Positions 13,102-23,555 of a stretch of 64,000 nt of DNA are shown here, piece after piece; position 1 is the first letter of the stretch, and each line of letters begins with the position of its first letter. Origin of the DNA: Stenogyne calaminthoides (Eukaryota; Streptophyta; Magnoliopsida; Lamiales; Lamiaceae); the NCBI GenBank assembly GCA_037126765.1, contig JBBCBC010000021.1, forward strand, positions 22,709,434-22,773,433. The letters are read 5' to 3'. The translations under genes were made by a program, and so were the position numbers. The notes beneath the pieces are model-generated. The model was not told the DNA's origin and ran no database searches. It worked only from the letters and a program-made list of their open reading frames with translations.

Positions 13102-13113
13102 AAAAAGGGAAAT
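13102..13113 (+). other. Polypurine tract of element A
   Basis: aaaaagggaaat directly abuts the 3' LTR start tgttggg. This is the plus-strand primer of reverse transcription. Confidence 0.85.
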
Positions 13114-14646
13114 TGTTGGGAAATTTATAGTTTTGATAAAAGTTCCGTAAACATGTAATAGACCAAATGACTGTAGTCGATCGATGTTTATATTACCGCT
13201 TATAGAATACCAGCTTGATAATTATCAGATAGAACAACCGATGTAATAGATAGGTCACATATTGAGGGGAACCTCAATATGTATAAGTCGATCTCAAGAT
13301 CCAAAGAACAACCGATATCCGGATGTGCCGTAATGCTAGAGAAGAACGAAGATCGACGATCCGATCTAGTCGATATCTCACCAAGTCATAAAGCTCAAAC
13401 TCGTAATACTTGAAGATCGATGACTTCCGGAAGATCGACCGAAGACCTACATCACCGAAGTCCGCTAGTTGAAGCTAAGTCAACCCAAGACTTAAGACTC
13501 CATCAGTAGATCGATCGCCGATCGACGAAGTCACCACCAGTGAAAATCGATGTTTCACCTAATCATACGCCGATGATCCGAACAAGAAGAAATGTTAACC
13601 TTAGTTGGAAGAACAAACACTCAAAAAGTGCGTCTCAACCAATAAGAACAAGACACGATGATCGGAGCCGACAATTAAGGATTTAATGTCGCTTCTAACG
13701 GCTATAAAATACAAGTTCACGCTTTCGCCATGCCGCTCCCCAAGACATCACATCAATCAATCATGAAAACTACCTAATATAGCCGAAATTCAAATCGCTT
13801 CTCCAACGGCTTTTTTGATTTCAAGGTCTATAAATATGGGATCACACTTCAGAGTGAAGACACTAAACACCAACAATCAAGAAGCTCAAGCAATTATCGA
13901 TTTCCGCATCAAGAACACGATCAAGAAGATTATTTTATTAAGTGTTCATCCCATAAGTTCTTAGCATAGAAATCTTTTCATCTAAATTGATAGGCTACCT
14001 TAAACACTAGAAATGATTTCATAGTTGAACCAAAACAATCTTATCCAAACCCAAGTTAGGTTAAGTTGTTTAGCAAGATTTCGCACTAGGGTTTCTAGTT
14101 CTCGATTTCTGGATCGGTTGAGTGAGAACTCCTTAAATATTTGTTTGATAATCGTGTTGAACTAACACATAAAACTAAGTTCAACAAGTTAAGTTGGTGC
14201 CCTCTTGTGATAGGGAAGAGTGGACGTAGGACCGGGTTTGTCCGAACCACTATAAATCTTGTGTGCCTTTACCGCTTTGATTAACCTGTCTACACAATTG
14301 CACACAACCTTTAAAAAGCGATACATATTCTAAGTTGAGATCATTGCTAGCACCAAGCTTCGATCCGATCAAGCTTGACACTTCACCAACCCGTTAAAAC
14401 ACTAACTTTGGAATCGATTTATAAAAACCGGTTTTTCACGGGTAAAACTTAAGCTTCCGCACACATCGCTTAAACGATAATTCTACGAACTAATCTGCCT
14501 TCAAGCGATTAGTAAGTTGTTTATCAGCCAAACCGATTCACTACTCGATCAAAGCTAATCGCCTCACACCCGACTGCGACAAAAGTTTTCGTAAGTCTTC
14601 ATTCACCCTCCCAGACTTACGCCCTCACAAAACCCGTCGACCTACA
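13114..14646 (+). repeat. 3' LTR of element A
   Basis: 1533 bp, starting tgttggg and ending cctaca (TG...CA). It aligns with 1-1490 and has a TATA box at 13829-13836. It is followed by C2 gag sequence at 14647. It begins like solo LTR G (46234-47958) and shares blocks near the 3' end (gtggacg..., cactataaa(a)tcttgtgtg), so G belongs to a related family. Confidence 0.95.
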
Positions 14647-14651
14647 CTCAC

Positions 14652-15266
14652 CATGAGTACGGGCTTCTTTTTAAAGGAGGACTTAAAAGTCATGAGCATG
14701 TTATGCTCGCATGGTCGATTTCGTCTTATTCATATTAAAGTTTACTACTTAAACTCAAATATGAATCGGGAAGGCGACTAAAGAATGACATAAACAACAA
14801 CATTGGTCTTGAGCTCAATGCCCGATTTCCACCAAGTTTCGACAAATTTCTATCATCTTCAATACATGAGGAGAAACCTTCCTCCTCGGGACAATCTGGA
14901 TCTAAACAGATCTCTCATCACTTCATAAATCTTAATCCAGATTCGTAATCAAAGAGATCCTTCGATGCTTAATCATCTCAATGGAAGCATATTCTCATGC
15001 CGCTTTTGGTACTCGTGAGTCATTCCGAGTAAAGATAACACACTGAGCACGGGAAGCATCCTCTTGATGCTTCTTTTTAGTCGCGAACGTCAACGCTTCA
15101 AATTTCTTCAATTACCGGTATTTCAAGGGTAGCAGAATCGGCGTGTCCAACACGTACTCAATCTTTTTTGCGAAAGCACCAAACGAACGTTTCGGTGCCA
15201 GTCGAGAAAGTTTGGCCCAACCAACTTGTTCGTTTCCAAAACGCTTCTCAATGACAAGTTATTCAT
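14652..15266 (-). pseudogene. gag: Copia gag N-terminal part, C2
   Basis: From an ATG at 15264-15266 the minus strand reads MNNLSLRSVLETNKLVGPNF, followed by LDWHRNVRLVL. This is the signature start of many plant copia Gag proteins (N-K-L-x-G-P-N-F-x-x-W-x-R-N). The rest is frameshifted. The matching region in C1 is 21527-20900, where the reading frame stays open longer. It is truncated by element A. Confidence 0.8.
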
Positions 15267-15820
15267 TTCAACAATCCTAGAGAAATAAAATAAAATGGGA
15301 ATTAAAACACATAATTCATATGATCAATATTCAGCAATCAAAATAAACATGGCCTTTCAATTTATTTTGTCTCCATTATTTTCACATACTTAACACTTAT
15401 ATGGGCGCCGTCTACCCAAACAATAAATATGGTCCGACAGTTATTGGGTGCCGCCTACCCAAACAATTATAATGCGGACGTAAAAAGTTAACGAATTTAA
15501 ACGAGTAAACAGGTTAACAGTGGGTTTTAATAAAATTTTTAAAACGAATTTTAATTTTCAATTAAAAAAGGGATTAATCTAATTAATCGTTTTGGTCCAA
15601 CCAATTTTAATTTCAGAATTAAATCGAATAAAATTCTAAATATTTTTATTAGTTTATTTATTTCTCGGGGGCTTAGGTGCAAATTTTGGTATTTTGCACG
15701 GGAGGGCCTGTCTCAAATCAAATTTGCAAAACAGCCCCCCACATCATCACCCTCCCAAATCGAATCCAATCCGAATTTTCCAAACCCCAAATTAACCAAA
15801 TTCCAGAATCCTGATCTTAT
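15267..15820 (-). other. AT-rich leader of C2
   Basis: Untranslated sequence between the GC-rich island and the gag start. It contains a small repeat ggcgccgtctacccaaacaa / gtgccgcctacccaaacaat (about 15402-15465) that recurs three times at about 22150-22260 in C1. No coding signal. Confidence 0.6.
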
Positions 15821-16460
15821 CAAATTAATCAAATCGAAAATAGAAACCAAGAAATAGGATCGATATAGGGTTCACAACTAATCGACATCGGGCAACAGTA
15901 GTGACGCAGCGACGCACGACCATCGAGGCGACGCGAGTCACCAATGTCACGCCCAGCGTGCGGGCGACTCGCCTCTGCGACGAGCATATCAGAAGGGGTT
16001 TGGGTGTTGCCACACCCCTTGTTTGAATCTGGTTCGAAAACATATCGGAAGCGACGGGAAAGGGTCGGGTAGGCGGCACATCGCCACTTACTCTTCCCAA
16101 ATCCGGCGACGCGCCGCCCTAACCCGCATCGAAACGGGCACGCTGGTCAAGTTCCGAAAGCATGCAAGCGGTTACGAGATGAAATCGAAGGGAATCGGTG
16201 GCGAACCACCACCACACGAGCGAGGGCAAAACGAGGTCGCGTTGCAGCGCCGGTGATGGAGCACCGCGAGCGAGCGGAGCGAATTGCCTCCAAGGCGATA
16301 TCGCATCTGAGCAGAGAGCGGCGGGCCGTCGCGATTTGCACCGCAGGCTACCGCGCGCGATGTGAGGCTCGGTGCCTAGCACCGGCCTCCGTGACGCGGC
16401 ATAGCACCGCCGGTCGAATCGAGATTCTGTGGATGGAGGCGGAGGGAATCCCCGAGGGAA
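15821..16460 (-). other. GC-rich leader island of C2
   Basis: A compact GC-rich stretch with many CpGs lies between the primer site and gag, in otherwise AT-rich DNA. Several short ORFs on both strands are by-products of composition. The minus strand carries 'attagggtttccc', typical of plant 5' leaders. C1 has an island at the same place (22790-23330) but of clearly different sequence. It may be a captured host 5'-UTR/exon fragment or an element-specific leader. Confidence 0.5.
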
Positions 16461-16620
16461 ACCCTAATCTGGGTAAAGAGGATGAACTGAGCACAACGAA
16501 CGAAATAAAGCAAACAAAGGGGGTGGGGTTGATCTAATCAGTTGTGCCCTATCAATTAAATAAAAAAAATTCTTTTTATTAAAATCAATTTTAATATGCA
16601 ATTAAAAACAAGAGCATGGA

Positions 16621-16632
16621 GCTCTGATACCA
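16621..16632 (-). other. Primer-binding site of C2
   Basis: The minus strand reads tggtatcagagc two bases after the LTR end, a perfect copia iMet primer site. It shows that 16635-18234 is a 5' LTR in minus orientation. Confidence 0.95.
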
Positions 16633-16634
16633 CT

Positions 16635-18234
16635 TGTTGAAAAATAGAGGCACGTAAAACAAGTAATCACATGCGCAGCGGAAATTAAAGTTCACCAACA
16701 ACGAACAATTAATTGCATACTGATTATAATAATCATAACGAGAAATCTTACAGTAACTCGAGTGCAGAATCCTCTACTACGGTATCCATGTAATCCCCAA
16801 TTATAGACTTGCACGGATTTGCCAGCGTTGAATCCCGAGACAAATTTGCTAAGAAAATCAAAACTCTAGATCTTATGGAGAAAATATGAAGTAACGTTGT
16901 TTGTGAATTCCCAAGAGCTTGTATATATAGGGAGTCCCAACTTAAATCTTAAGCTAGCCCAATTAGGGAAATAAAAACCCTAATATTGAATTAAATTAAT
17001 TCCTTTTAATTTAATTCCCTAAATATAAATCTCTACGGATTTAAATGTCTTATATGAAAATCTCTACGATTTATTTCCATATACATTAAATCCTACAATT
17101 ATATTCCAAATATAATTATTGGGAATTCTTATTTAATTAAATCCAATTTAATTAAATATTAATAATAATTAATTCCAAATTAATCTATTATTAATTACTT
17201 CTCCATAAATTAAATATTAAATCCAATTTAACATTTAATCAACCAACTATAATCCGTAAAAGGAACTACTTGTTGTGTGTGACCCATGGCCCTCATATAA
17301 TTGAAATGCGATTAGTCAAACTAATCGGCCTTAATTGAACCCTAGTCAATAAATCGGACATTCTCAATATATGAGGTACGCTATGAAAACATGCAACTAC
17401 CGTGAATCGTAACGTGGGCTATTACGATTTTCTCCTTTCATTCACTTAATACCGACAATCTTTGAACATGATGAAGTGTCTATTCAAATAACTTAATCAC
17501 TTTATCTCAAATCACTAATTGATCACTTATGTCACACTAGGCCACAAAGTTCAAGTTGACGCGGTATCGCTAAACGACTTTGATCCAATTATATGAGAAG
17601 GTGAGTATTTCTCTAAATCCACTTTGAGGAGTGAATCATTTTCTTGCTCAACTACACACGCGACACGCACTTCGTGATGAACCCAATCCAAGCCATATCT
17701 ACCCATGGAAGGGTGCAAGCATCGGGCCATGGTCAAAGTTCATCACTCCACATGTCGTGAGCATTTACCTCAAGTCTAAGGAGTATCGCATTGCTTCCCA
17801 CTAACCGAGACACCCGTACACATATAGTGGAACTACATCAAACGGTTTATCTGGATGGGTATACCAATACCCTCTAAGGTATTTGTGCATCCATCATGAG
17901 ATACCTAGTATCTCGCCAGGTGAGATCTTACTACACTCTCTAAGAGTATGATGCAGATCGCACACCAATCTCCATTGCATCATCAATATCCCTTTCTTGA
18001 TGATCCTCGATTGGGCTATTTAAGAATCATGCTTAAGTCATCCGAGTTCTCACTCACCAATGACAAAGAGCTTTCAAGGAACACATATAAGAATAAATGC
18101 AAACAATCAAACATAATATTCTAATGAGTGTAACGCCATACATTTAATATTAAACAAATAATAATATTAAACCAATACTGAATATTATCTGAGTATTATG
18201 TCCTTACAAAGGATTGTCTCTAGGACACTAATCA
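16635..18234 (-). repeat. 5' LTR of C2
   Basis: 1600 bp. The minus-strand start tgattagtgtcctagag and end ...tttttcaaca match the LTR of C1 (23556-25158) and solo LTR B (40669-44112). A tatatata box lies at about 16922-16929. Compared with C1 and B, many CAG/CTG sites are altered (for example aatcgg here against aatcag in both others). Confidence 0.93.
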
Positions 18235-18316
18235 GTATGTCATCGACATACACAACTAGGCTGCATGAGTGGGATATTGTTTCCCATAATCAGTATGTCA
18301 TCGACATACACAACTA
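18231..18316 (-). repeat. 28-bp direct repeat covering the YVDD codons
   Basis: The 28-bp segments 18231-18258 and 18289-18316 are identical and 58 bp apart. On the minus strand both encode VVYVDDIL-type text, the RT active site. In reading order the upstream copy (18316-18289) continues into the normal MGNNI; the second copy runs straight into the C2 LTR. A short tandem duplication was therefore made at or before C2 insertion. Confidence 0.85.
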
Positions 18317-19152
18317 TAAAGACAATATTCTTCCCAATGCATTTCCGATAGACGATGGATCTTCCGACTTTCGACGGTCAAAAATGATTTGACAAAATTT
18401 CATCAAATCGGATATTCCAACTCCTAGAAGCTTGCTTCAATCCATAAATGGATCGTTTAAGCTTGCACACAAGATTAGATTTTGGCTTTGATATTAAACC
18501 TTCTGGTTGAGTCATAAACACTTCCTTATCAATGTTCCCATTGAGAAAAGCTGTTTTGACATCCATCTGTCAAATCTCGTAATCGAGGTGTGCTGCTACC
18601 GCAAGTAAAATTCGAATAGACTTGATTTTAACAACTGGTGAGAAAGTCTCGCCATAGTCAATGCCTTCGCTCATTATAACCTTTGCCACAAACCTAGCTT
18701 TGTAGGTTTGTACTTTTGCCATTTGCACGGTCTTACGCTTGTAGACCCATTTGCAACCTATGGGTTTGACCTCTTTTTGGCAACTCAACCAAGTCCCGTG
18801 CATTTGATTGGTGTACATCGAGTCCATCTCGAATTTCATGACTTCATGCCACTTCTTCGAGTCAACATCTAATGTTGCCTCAAAGATAAGTTTTTAGGTT
18901 AAGCTTTATCTCGATCTCCACATCATCATGTTCCTCCATGAGGAAACCATAATATCTAGTGATCGGATTTCTAACTCTAGTGGACTTACGGAGTTGTGGT
19001 TGTTCAGGCTGCACATTCTGATCATGAAAATTTTGTGGTACAGCGATTTCATCATTGACCGGGGAGGTCTCAAGAGCGACACTTTCGGATGCTTCTTGAG
19101 AACTTCCGAATGCCTCTTGAGTAGGAGTTTGAACTATGATATTCTCATTCAA
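18259..19152 (-). pseudogene. Copia reverse transcriptase, C1 (truncated)
   Basis: 19152-18880 is the Ser/Thr-rich linker ending in RKSTRVRNPITRYYGFL. 18839-18570 gives WVYKRK...KARFVAK...ETFSPVVKIKSIRILLA, the RT fingers. 18566-18378 gives MDVKTAFLNGNIDKEVFM and VCKLKRSIYGLKQASRSW, the palm. YVDD follows at about 18300. The thumb and RNase H are cut off by C2. A stop between the blocks (about 18568) and a frameshift before YVDD make it inactive. Confidence 0.93.
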
Positions 19153-19154
19153 AT

Positions 19155-20328
19155 TTACTTGGAGTTAGATTTTCGGCACTCGCAACTCCAATTACGCCTC
19201 CCACCGGCCGAAAGAGGATCACTTAGTGATAAACTTCTACCATGTGAGCTGCTAAATGCTCCCACTGATTCTTTGTCATGTTGTTTTGACAAGGCATTAG
19301 TCTCCTTGTTAGTTTGTGGTTCTTGAATTTCTTCAAGTTCTATCATCTTACGGCCTTGTTCCTTGAAGACGTAGTCTTCTTCAAGCGAATTGGCCCGCTT
19401 AGAAACAATCAACGCTCTGCTTCTCGCGAGATATAAATAATATCCTCTAGAATCCTTAGGATATCCCAAAAAGTAATCCTTTTCACCTTTTGATTCCAAC
19501 TTATCAGTAAGCATTTTCTTCACAAACGCGGGGCAACCCCACGTTCTCATGTGAGAGAAATTTGGCTTCTTGCCATGCCATAACTCGTATGGTGTATGCT
19601 CAACTGATTTGGATAGAATAATATTCAGAATGTAGATTGAGGTTTGGAGTGCGTATCCCCATGAGAATGTTGGAAGATTGGAAAAACTCATCATGGACCT
19701 TACCATGTCCAACAAGGTTTGGTTTCTCTTATCGGACACTCCATTCATTTGGGGTGTGCCAGGAGGAGTCCATTGTGATTGGATCTCATGCAACTTCAGA
19801 TAATCAGTGAATTCATGGATAAGATATTCTCCTCCCCGATCTAACCGAAGAGTGTTAATACTCTTACCAAGATGCTTCTCTACTTCAGTTTTATACTCTT
19901 TGAACTTCTCAAAAGATTCAGATTTATGTTTCATCAGATACACATACCCGAATCTAGAGAAATCATTAGTAAAAGTTATGAAGTAGCGGCGACCCCCTAA
20001 CTGTAGCTGGCAATGGTCCACAAACATCACTGTGGATCAACTCTAGAACTTCTTTTGCACGAACCCCTTTCCGAGAAAAGGTTTTGTTGATCATTTTGCC
20101 CTTAAGATAAGATTCGCAGTTTCCATAAGACTCACAAATGAACGGGGTTAAGTAGTCCAACTTTCTTAGCCTTGCGATTCTTTTCTCATTTGCATAACCA
20201 AGTCTACAAAACCACAAGTAAGTTTCGGATTTCATGATTACTAAGTTTGAGCCTTTTATTTTGTATATTAAGAATGTTATGTCCACAATGCAACAAATAT
20301 AAACCATTAGATAAAAGCAAATTTCCAT
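19155..20328 (-). pseudogene. Copia integrase with gag-pre-integrase domain, C1
   Basis: Residues encoded at 20328-19966 give LWFCRLGYANEKRIARL and CESYLKGKM, the HHCC zinc domain, with both histidines and one cysteine replaced (usual LWHRRLGH...CESCL). The next frame (20030-19155, 291 codons) holds the catalytic core: TNDFSRFGYVYLM (first Asp), RLDRGGEYL (second Asp) and QMNGVSDKRNQTLLDMVRSM, where the usual catalytic Glu (GVSERRN) is Asp. The C-terminal domain follows (PYELWHGKKPNFSHMRTWGC). Length is near normal, with one frameshift between the two domains. Confidence 0.93.
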
Positions 20329-20449
20329 ACATCACCATTAAGCGAAAAAATAACAATTATTGTTTGCAAAATGGAAGGAAAAACCTTCAATATCTAACAT
20401 CGGAATAAAAATAATGTTTATGGGTAATAGAAGAACAAAATAACAATTA

Positions 20450-20660
20450 TTCAGTTCAAGTTTAAAACCGTAGAGGGTAAATCTAAAATGTAAACACCAA
20501 CACGCTTAAAGAAGAACTCTTGCTCCATTCCCAATGTGTAAAGCGATTTCACCCGCCTAATAACCTCGCTATCCTTGAGACCCCGCACATTTGTACAAAA
20601 TGTGCGGAGCCACAACCCAATCTAATACCCAAAGAGTTAGTATCATTTGTGGACATGTTT
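20450..20660 (-). pseudogene. Copia protease remnant, C1
   Basis: The minus strand reads NSLGIRLGCGSAHFVQMC in broken frames, aligning with the copia protease block S-W-V-L-D-T-G-C-G-S-H-I-C. The catalytic Asp is lost in the best frame. It lies between the gag zinc knuckle and the gag-pre-integrase domain, as expected. Confidence 0.6.
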
Positions 20661-21527
20661 ATCTCAATGACAAACATACTGCTTTCCAAGGGTCGAGACA
20701 CCTTGTGTCTTCTTTTTTTCCGCTAAATCTTCCAAATCCTTCTTCCAATGCCCCTTCGCTTGCGGCGGAGGCATACATCCTTGTCCACCCTTTCCCTCTT
20801 ATGAATTCCACCTTTGGCTTAAGGAAGCTTCGCTTGAGCCTTTTTCGTTTTGCTTCTTCGCTTCTTTCTTTCCTTTCGGAGCGTATAGAAGAGGCACTCA
20901 CCATGAGCACGGGCTTTTCCCTTAGCAAGGAAGACTCAAAGGTCTTTAAAGATGTTACGCAAATTTCATAGTCGATTCCATCTTATTCATATTAAAGTTT
21001 ACTACTTAAACTCAAATATGAATCGAAGTGATCGGAGAATGGCATAAACAACAACATCGGGTCTTGAGCTCAATGCCCGCATTTACCAAGTTTCTCGACA
21101 GCCCAATCATCTTTAATACATGAGGAGAAACCTTCCTCCCCCATCTTAGGCAATCGACATCTAAACAAGATCTCTCATCACTTCAAAAATCTTAATGAGA
21201 TTCAAAATCAAAGAGATCTTTCATATGCTTGATCATCTCGGCGGAAGCATCTTCTCATGTCGCCTTTGCAATTCTCGAGTCATCTCGAAGTAGATAACAC
21301 AATCGAGCCCGGGAAGCATCTTCTTGATTCTTCTTCCGAAATGCACACAAACGCCTCATACTCTTCAAGACGAAATCTCCTGTAGTAGGGATCGACGATC
21401 CAACAAGTAAGATATCTTTTTTTTTTTGCTCGAGCACCAAAAATCTAACATTTTGGTGCCGGTCGAGAAAGTTTGGCCCAGCCAATTTGTTCATTTCCAA
21501 AATGATTCTCAAATACAAGTTATTCAT
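20661..21527 (-). pseudogene. gag: Copia gag, C1
   Basis: Starts at 21527 with MNNLYLRIILEMNKLAGPNF and LDRHQNVRFLVL, the typical Gag N-terminus. The frame stays open to 21255, then shifts. Toward the 3' end (about 20800) a degenerate zinc knuckle reads CMPPPQAKGHWKKDLEDLAEK, where the usual pattern is C-x2-C-x4-H-x4-C; only the first Cys and the His remain. Followed closely by the protease remnant. Confidence 0.82.
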
Positions 21528-22780
21528 TTCAACAATCCTAGAGAAATAAAATAAAACGGGAATTAAAACACATGATTCCTATGATCAATATTCAGCAATC
21601 AAAATAAATATAGCCTTTAAATTTATTTTGTTTCCATTATTTTCACATACTTAACAACCTCATCGGAAAAGTACAAATTTATATCTAATATAAATCATAA
21701 TGGACTAGAATCCATATTACTACCATCATAATCCTAGCGAGGGCTGATTATTACAATAGAATAACTGGTAGGTCTCCAAACCAATTGCAAAACTGCAACT
21801 CCTAGTTTGTCGAACCTAGTTCGACTAATGTTACTTACCCTTTGTTCCCCGCGAGGGTTTGCGAAACAAAGTTAAGTTGGTTTACAACAATCAAGCGGCG
21901 ACATTTCATGTCCCTATAAAAGTCTCGTTAGATGTAGATTCGAGCAAAAGACGAGGGTCTTTAACTTTGATGGAAGACATGTTTAACTTTGATTAGAACG
22001 AAATCTCCGGCTTACTTTTAACTTTGATGGAAGACATCTTATCAAATTAATGAAAAAATCATATTTTAGTGAGGAACATTTTTAAAGGCCGGGTATTAAT
22101 TGCTTAATCGAGATCCATCATAATATCTAAGTAACATTTGAGCAATTAGGGGCGCCGCCTAACCAAACAAGACATATACGGACTAGCAAACATTTGGGTG
22201 CCGTCTACCCAAGCATTTAATACGATCCGACAAATATTGAGCGCCGCCTACCCAAGTAGTTATAATGCGGACTATAAAAGTGTTTAAATATCAAATTAAA
22301 ACAGTTAAACAAGTGGGATTTAATAATTTCTTATAAACCGAATTTCAAAATCCAATTTAATCTCGATTTTAAATTATTAAAATTTAATAATTAATCCAGT
22401 TAATTGTGATTAAAAGTCCAACCTTTAATTCTTATTCAATTAATTTCAAAATCAAAAGTCCAACTTTCAATTTTATTTTAAAATTAAACATTTCAATCTT
22501 AAAATCCAATTTTAATTATTTTATTTGTAGGGGCTCAAATGCATTTTCAAAAATTACATAGGAGAGCCTAGCTAAATCAAATTTGCTAGATGGCCCTTCC
22601 CTCATCATCACCCAAATTCGGCAGAGACTGATCTGTAATTTGGGACATCCGTATTTTTTATCAAGTTCATAAAATCAAACCAGTTGCGTCAAACAACATC
22701 ATGTAAACATTAATAAAAAAATAATCTAATTACTCTCGACAAATTTTAATTTTTAGAACAAGAATACGAATCAATTCGAG
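21528..22780 (-). other. AT-rich leader of C1
   Basis: Untranslated leader between the GC island and gag. A ~55-bp unit containing (g)ggcgccgcctaaccaaacaa / gggtgccgtctacccaagca / gcgccgcctacccaagtagt repeats at about 22150-22260; the related unit occurs twice in the C2 leader. No ORF of note. Confidence 0.6.
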
Positions 22781-23340
22781 TTAAGCAGCGAGCACGGGAC
22801 GAACAAGTCAAGCAACAGCGATAAGGAGTGAATAGAATCGCCACAGTCGCATCTTCATCAAGAGACGAATCGGCGCTGCTTGTGAATCCATCATCAAATC
22901 GCCGCCGTGAAAAGAGGTCCAAGGTACGGCGCCGCGACTGCCATCAAGCGCGTGCGATCACACTGCGTCGCCCTAAGCGTGCTGACGTGTCGTGAGCTTC
23001 GCTCGTTGCGGTCACGTGACAATCGGCCGCTCCAAGCGGCGATTCGTAGAGCATGAGGTTTGACTGCCGCCGCGAATCCCAATCAGTATCACCGCCGCGA
23101 ACCGCGGATGCGACTGCGCCGCCACTCATTGAAGGACATCGATTCGGGTTTCAACAGAGGAGAGTCAAGAGGGAACAGTTCAGGCCGCCACCATTCCTAG
23201 CGGATTGGAAACACACGATACACCGCAAGGCGCGGCGTGAGCCGCCGCCTCAAGCGACAAACGCGGTCCAACACCGCCAGTGGAGTGGTGTGCGGTGATG
23301 TGAGCACGGGTTTCGAAAACCCTAATTTGAGGAAACCAGG
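22781..23340 (-). other. GC-rich leader island of C1
   Basis: A CpG-dense stretch just downstream of the primer site, dominated by short ORFs on both strands that I regard as compositional. On the minus strand it opens with tcaaattagggttttcg, a plant-leader-like string. It is positionally equivalent to 15821-16460 in C2 and 36690-37050 in element D but not obviously homologous by eye. Confidence 0.5.
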
Positions 23341-23542
23341 GAAGACGAAGACGAAAGGGGTGCACAAGTGTGAGGACTAAATAAACACAATTTGCCCAAA
23401 ATAAACTAATAAGACCCAATATCAGCCCCACAAATAATTAATAGGTGCGGTCCAAACTCAGTTTTGGCCGCGCCGAATTTATAAAAAATAAAATTTATAA
23501 ATAATTAATTAATTCAATTAAGTAATTAATCAAGATCCCGAA

Positions 23543-23555
23543 GCTCTGGAACCAC
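23543..23555 (-). other. Primer-binding site of C1
   Basis: The minus strand reads gtggttccagagc after the LTR end: an iMet-type site with tcc in place of atc. Confidence 0.8.

Larger units (their letters stand above)
1..14646 (+). mobile_element. Element A: Sirevirus-like Ty1/copia retrotransposon, 5' edge outside window
   Basis: Two long, highly similar LTRs (1-1490 and 13114-14646) flank a degenerate gag, protease, integrase, RT, RNase H order on the plus strand. This order, with integrase before RT, is diagnostic of copia. Base 1 aligns with 13181 in the 3' LTR, so about 67 bp of the 5' LTR lies upstream of the window. A 5.6-kb region between RNase H and the 3' LTR, long LTRs and an iMet-type primer site fit the Sirevirus lineage. 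No frame is intact. The element is inserted in the gag region of copia copy C2: sequence at 14647 continues a gag segment that is uninterrupted in sister copy C1 near 20895. The expected right target duplication is ctcac (14647-14651); its left partner is outside the window. Confidence 0.9.
14647..18234 (-). mobile_element. Copia copy C2: 5' LTR, leader and partial gag
   Basis: Read on the minus strand, a 1600-bp LTR is followed by an iMet-type primer site, a leader with a GC-rich island and the first part of gag, then broken off by element A at 14647. The layout matches sister copy C1 (20890-25158) closely. C2 lies directly against the RT YVDD region of C1, so it inserted into a member of its own family in the same orientation. 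Its pol, 3' LTR and left target duplication are outside the window. Confidence 0.88.

Noticed and set aside
16023..16537. Overlapping ORFs of 77-94 codons in the GC-rich C2 leader
   Set aside because: Open on both strands because stop codons are rare in GC-rich DNA. No domain and no start context, and the counterpart island in C1 shares none of them.
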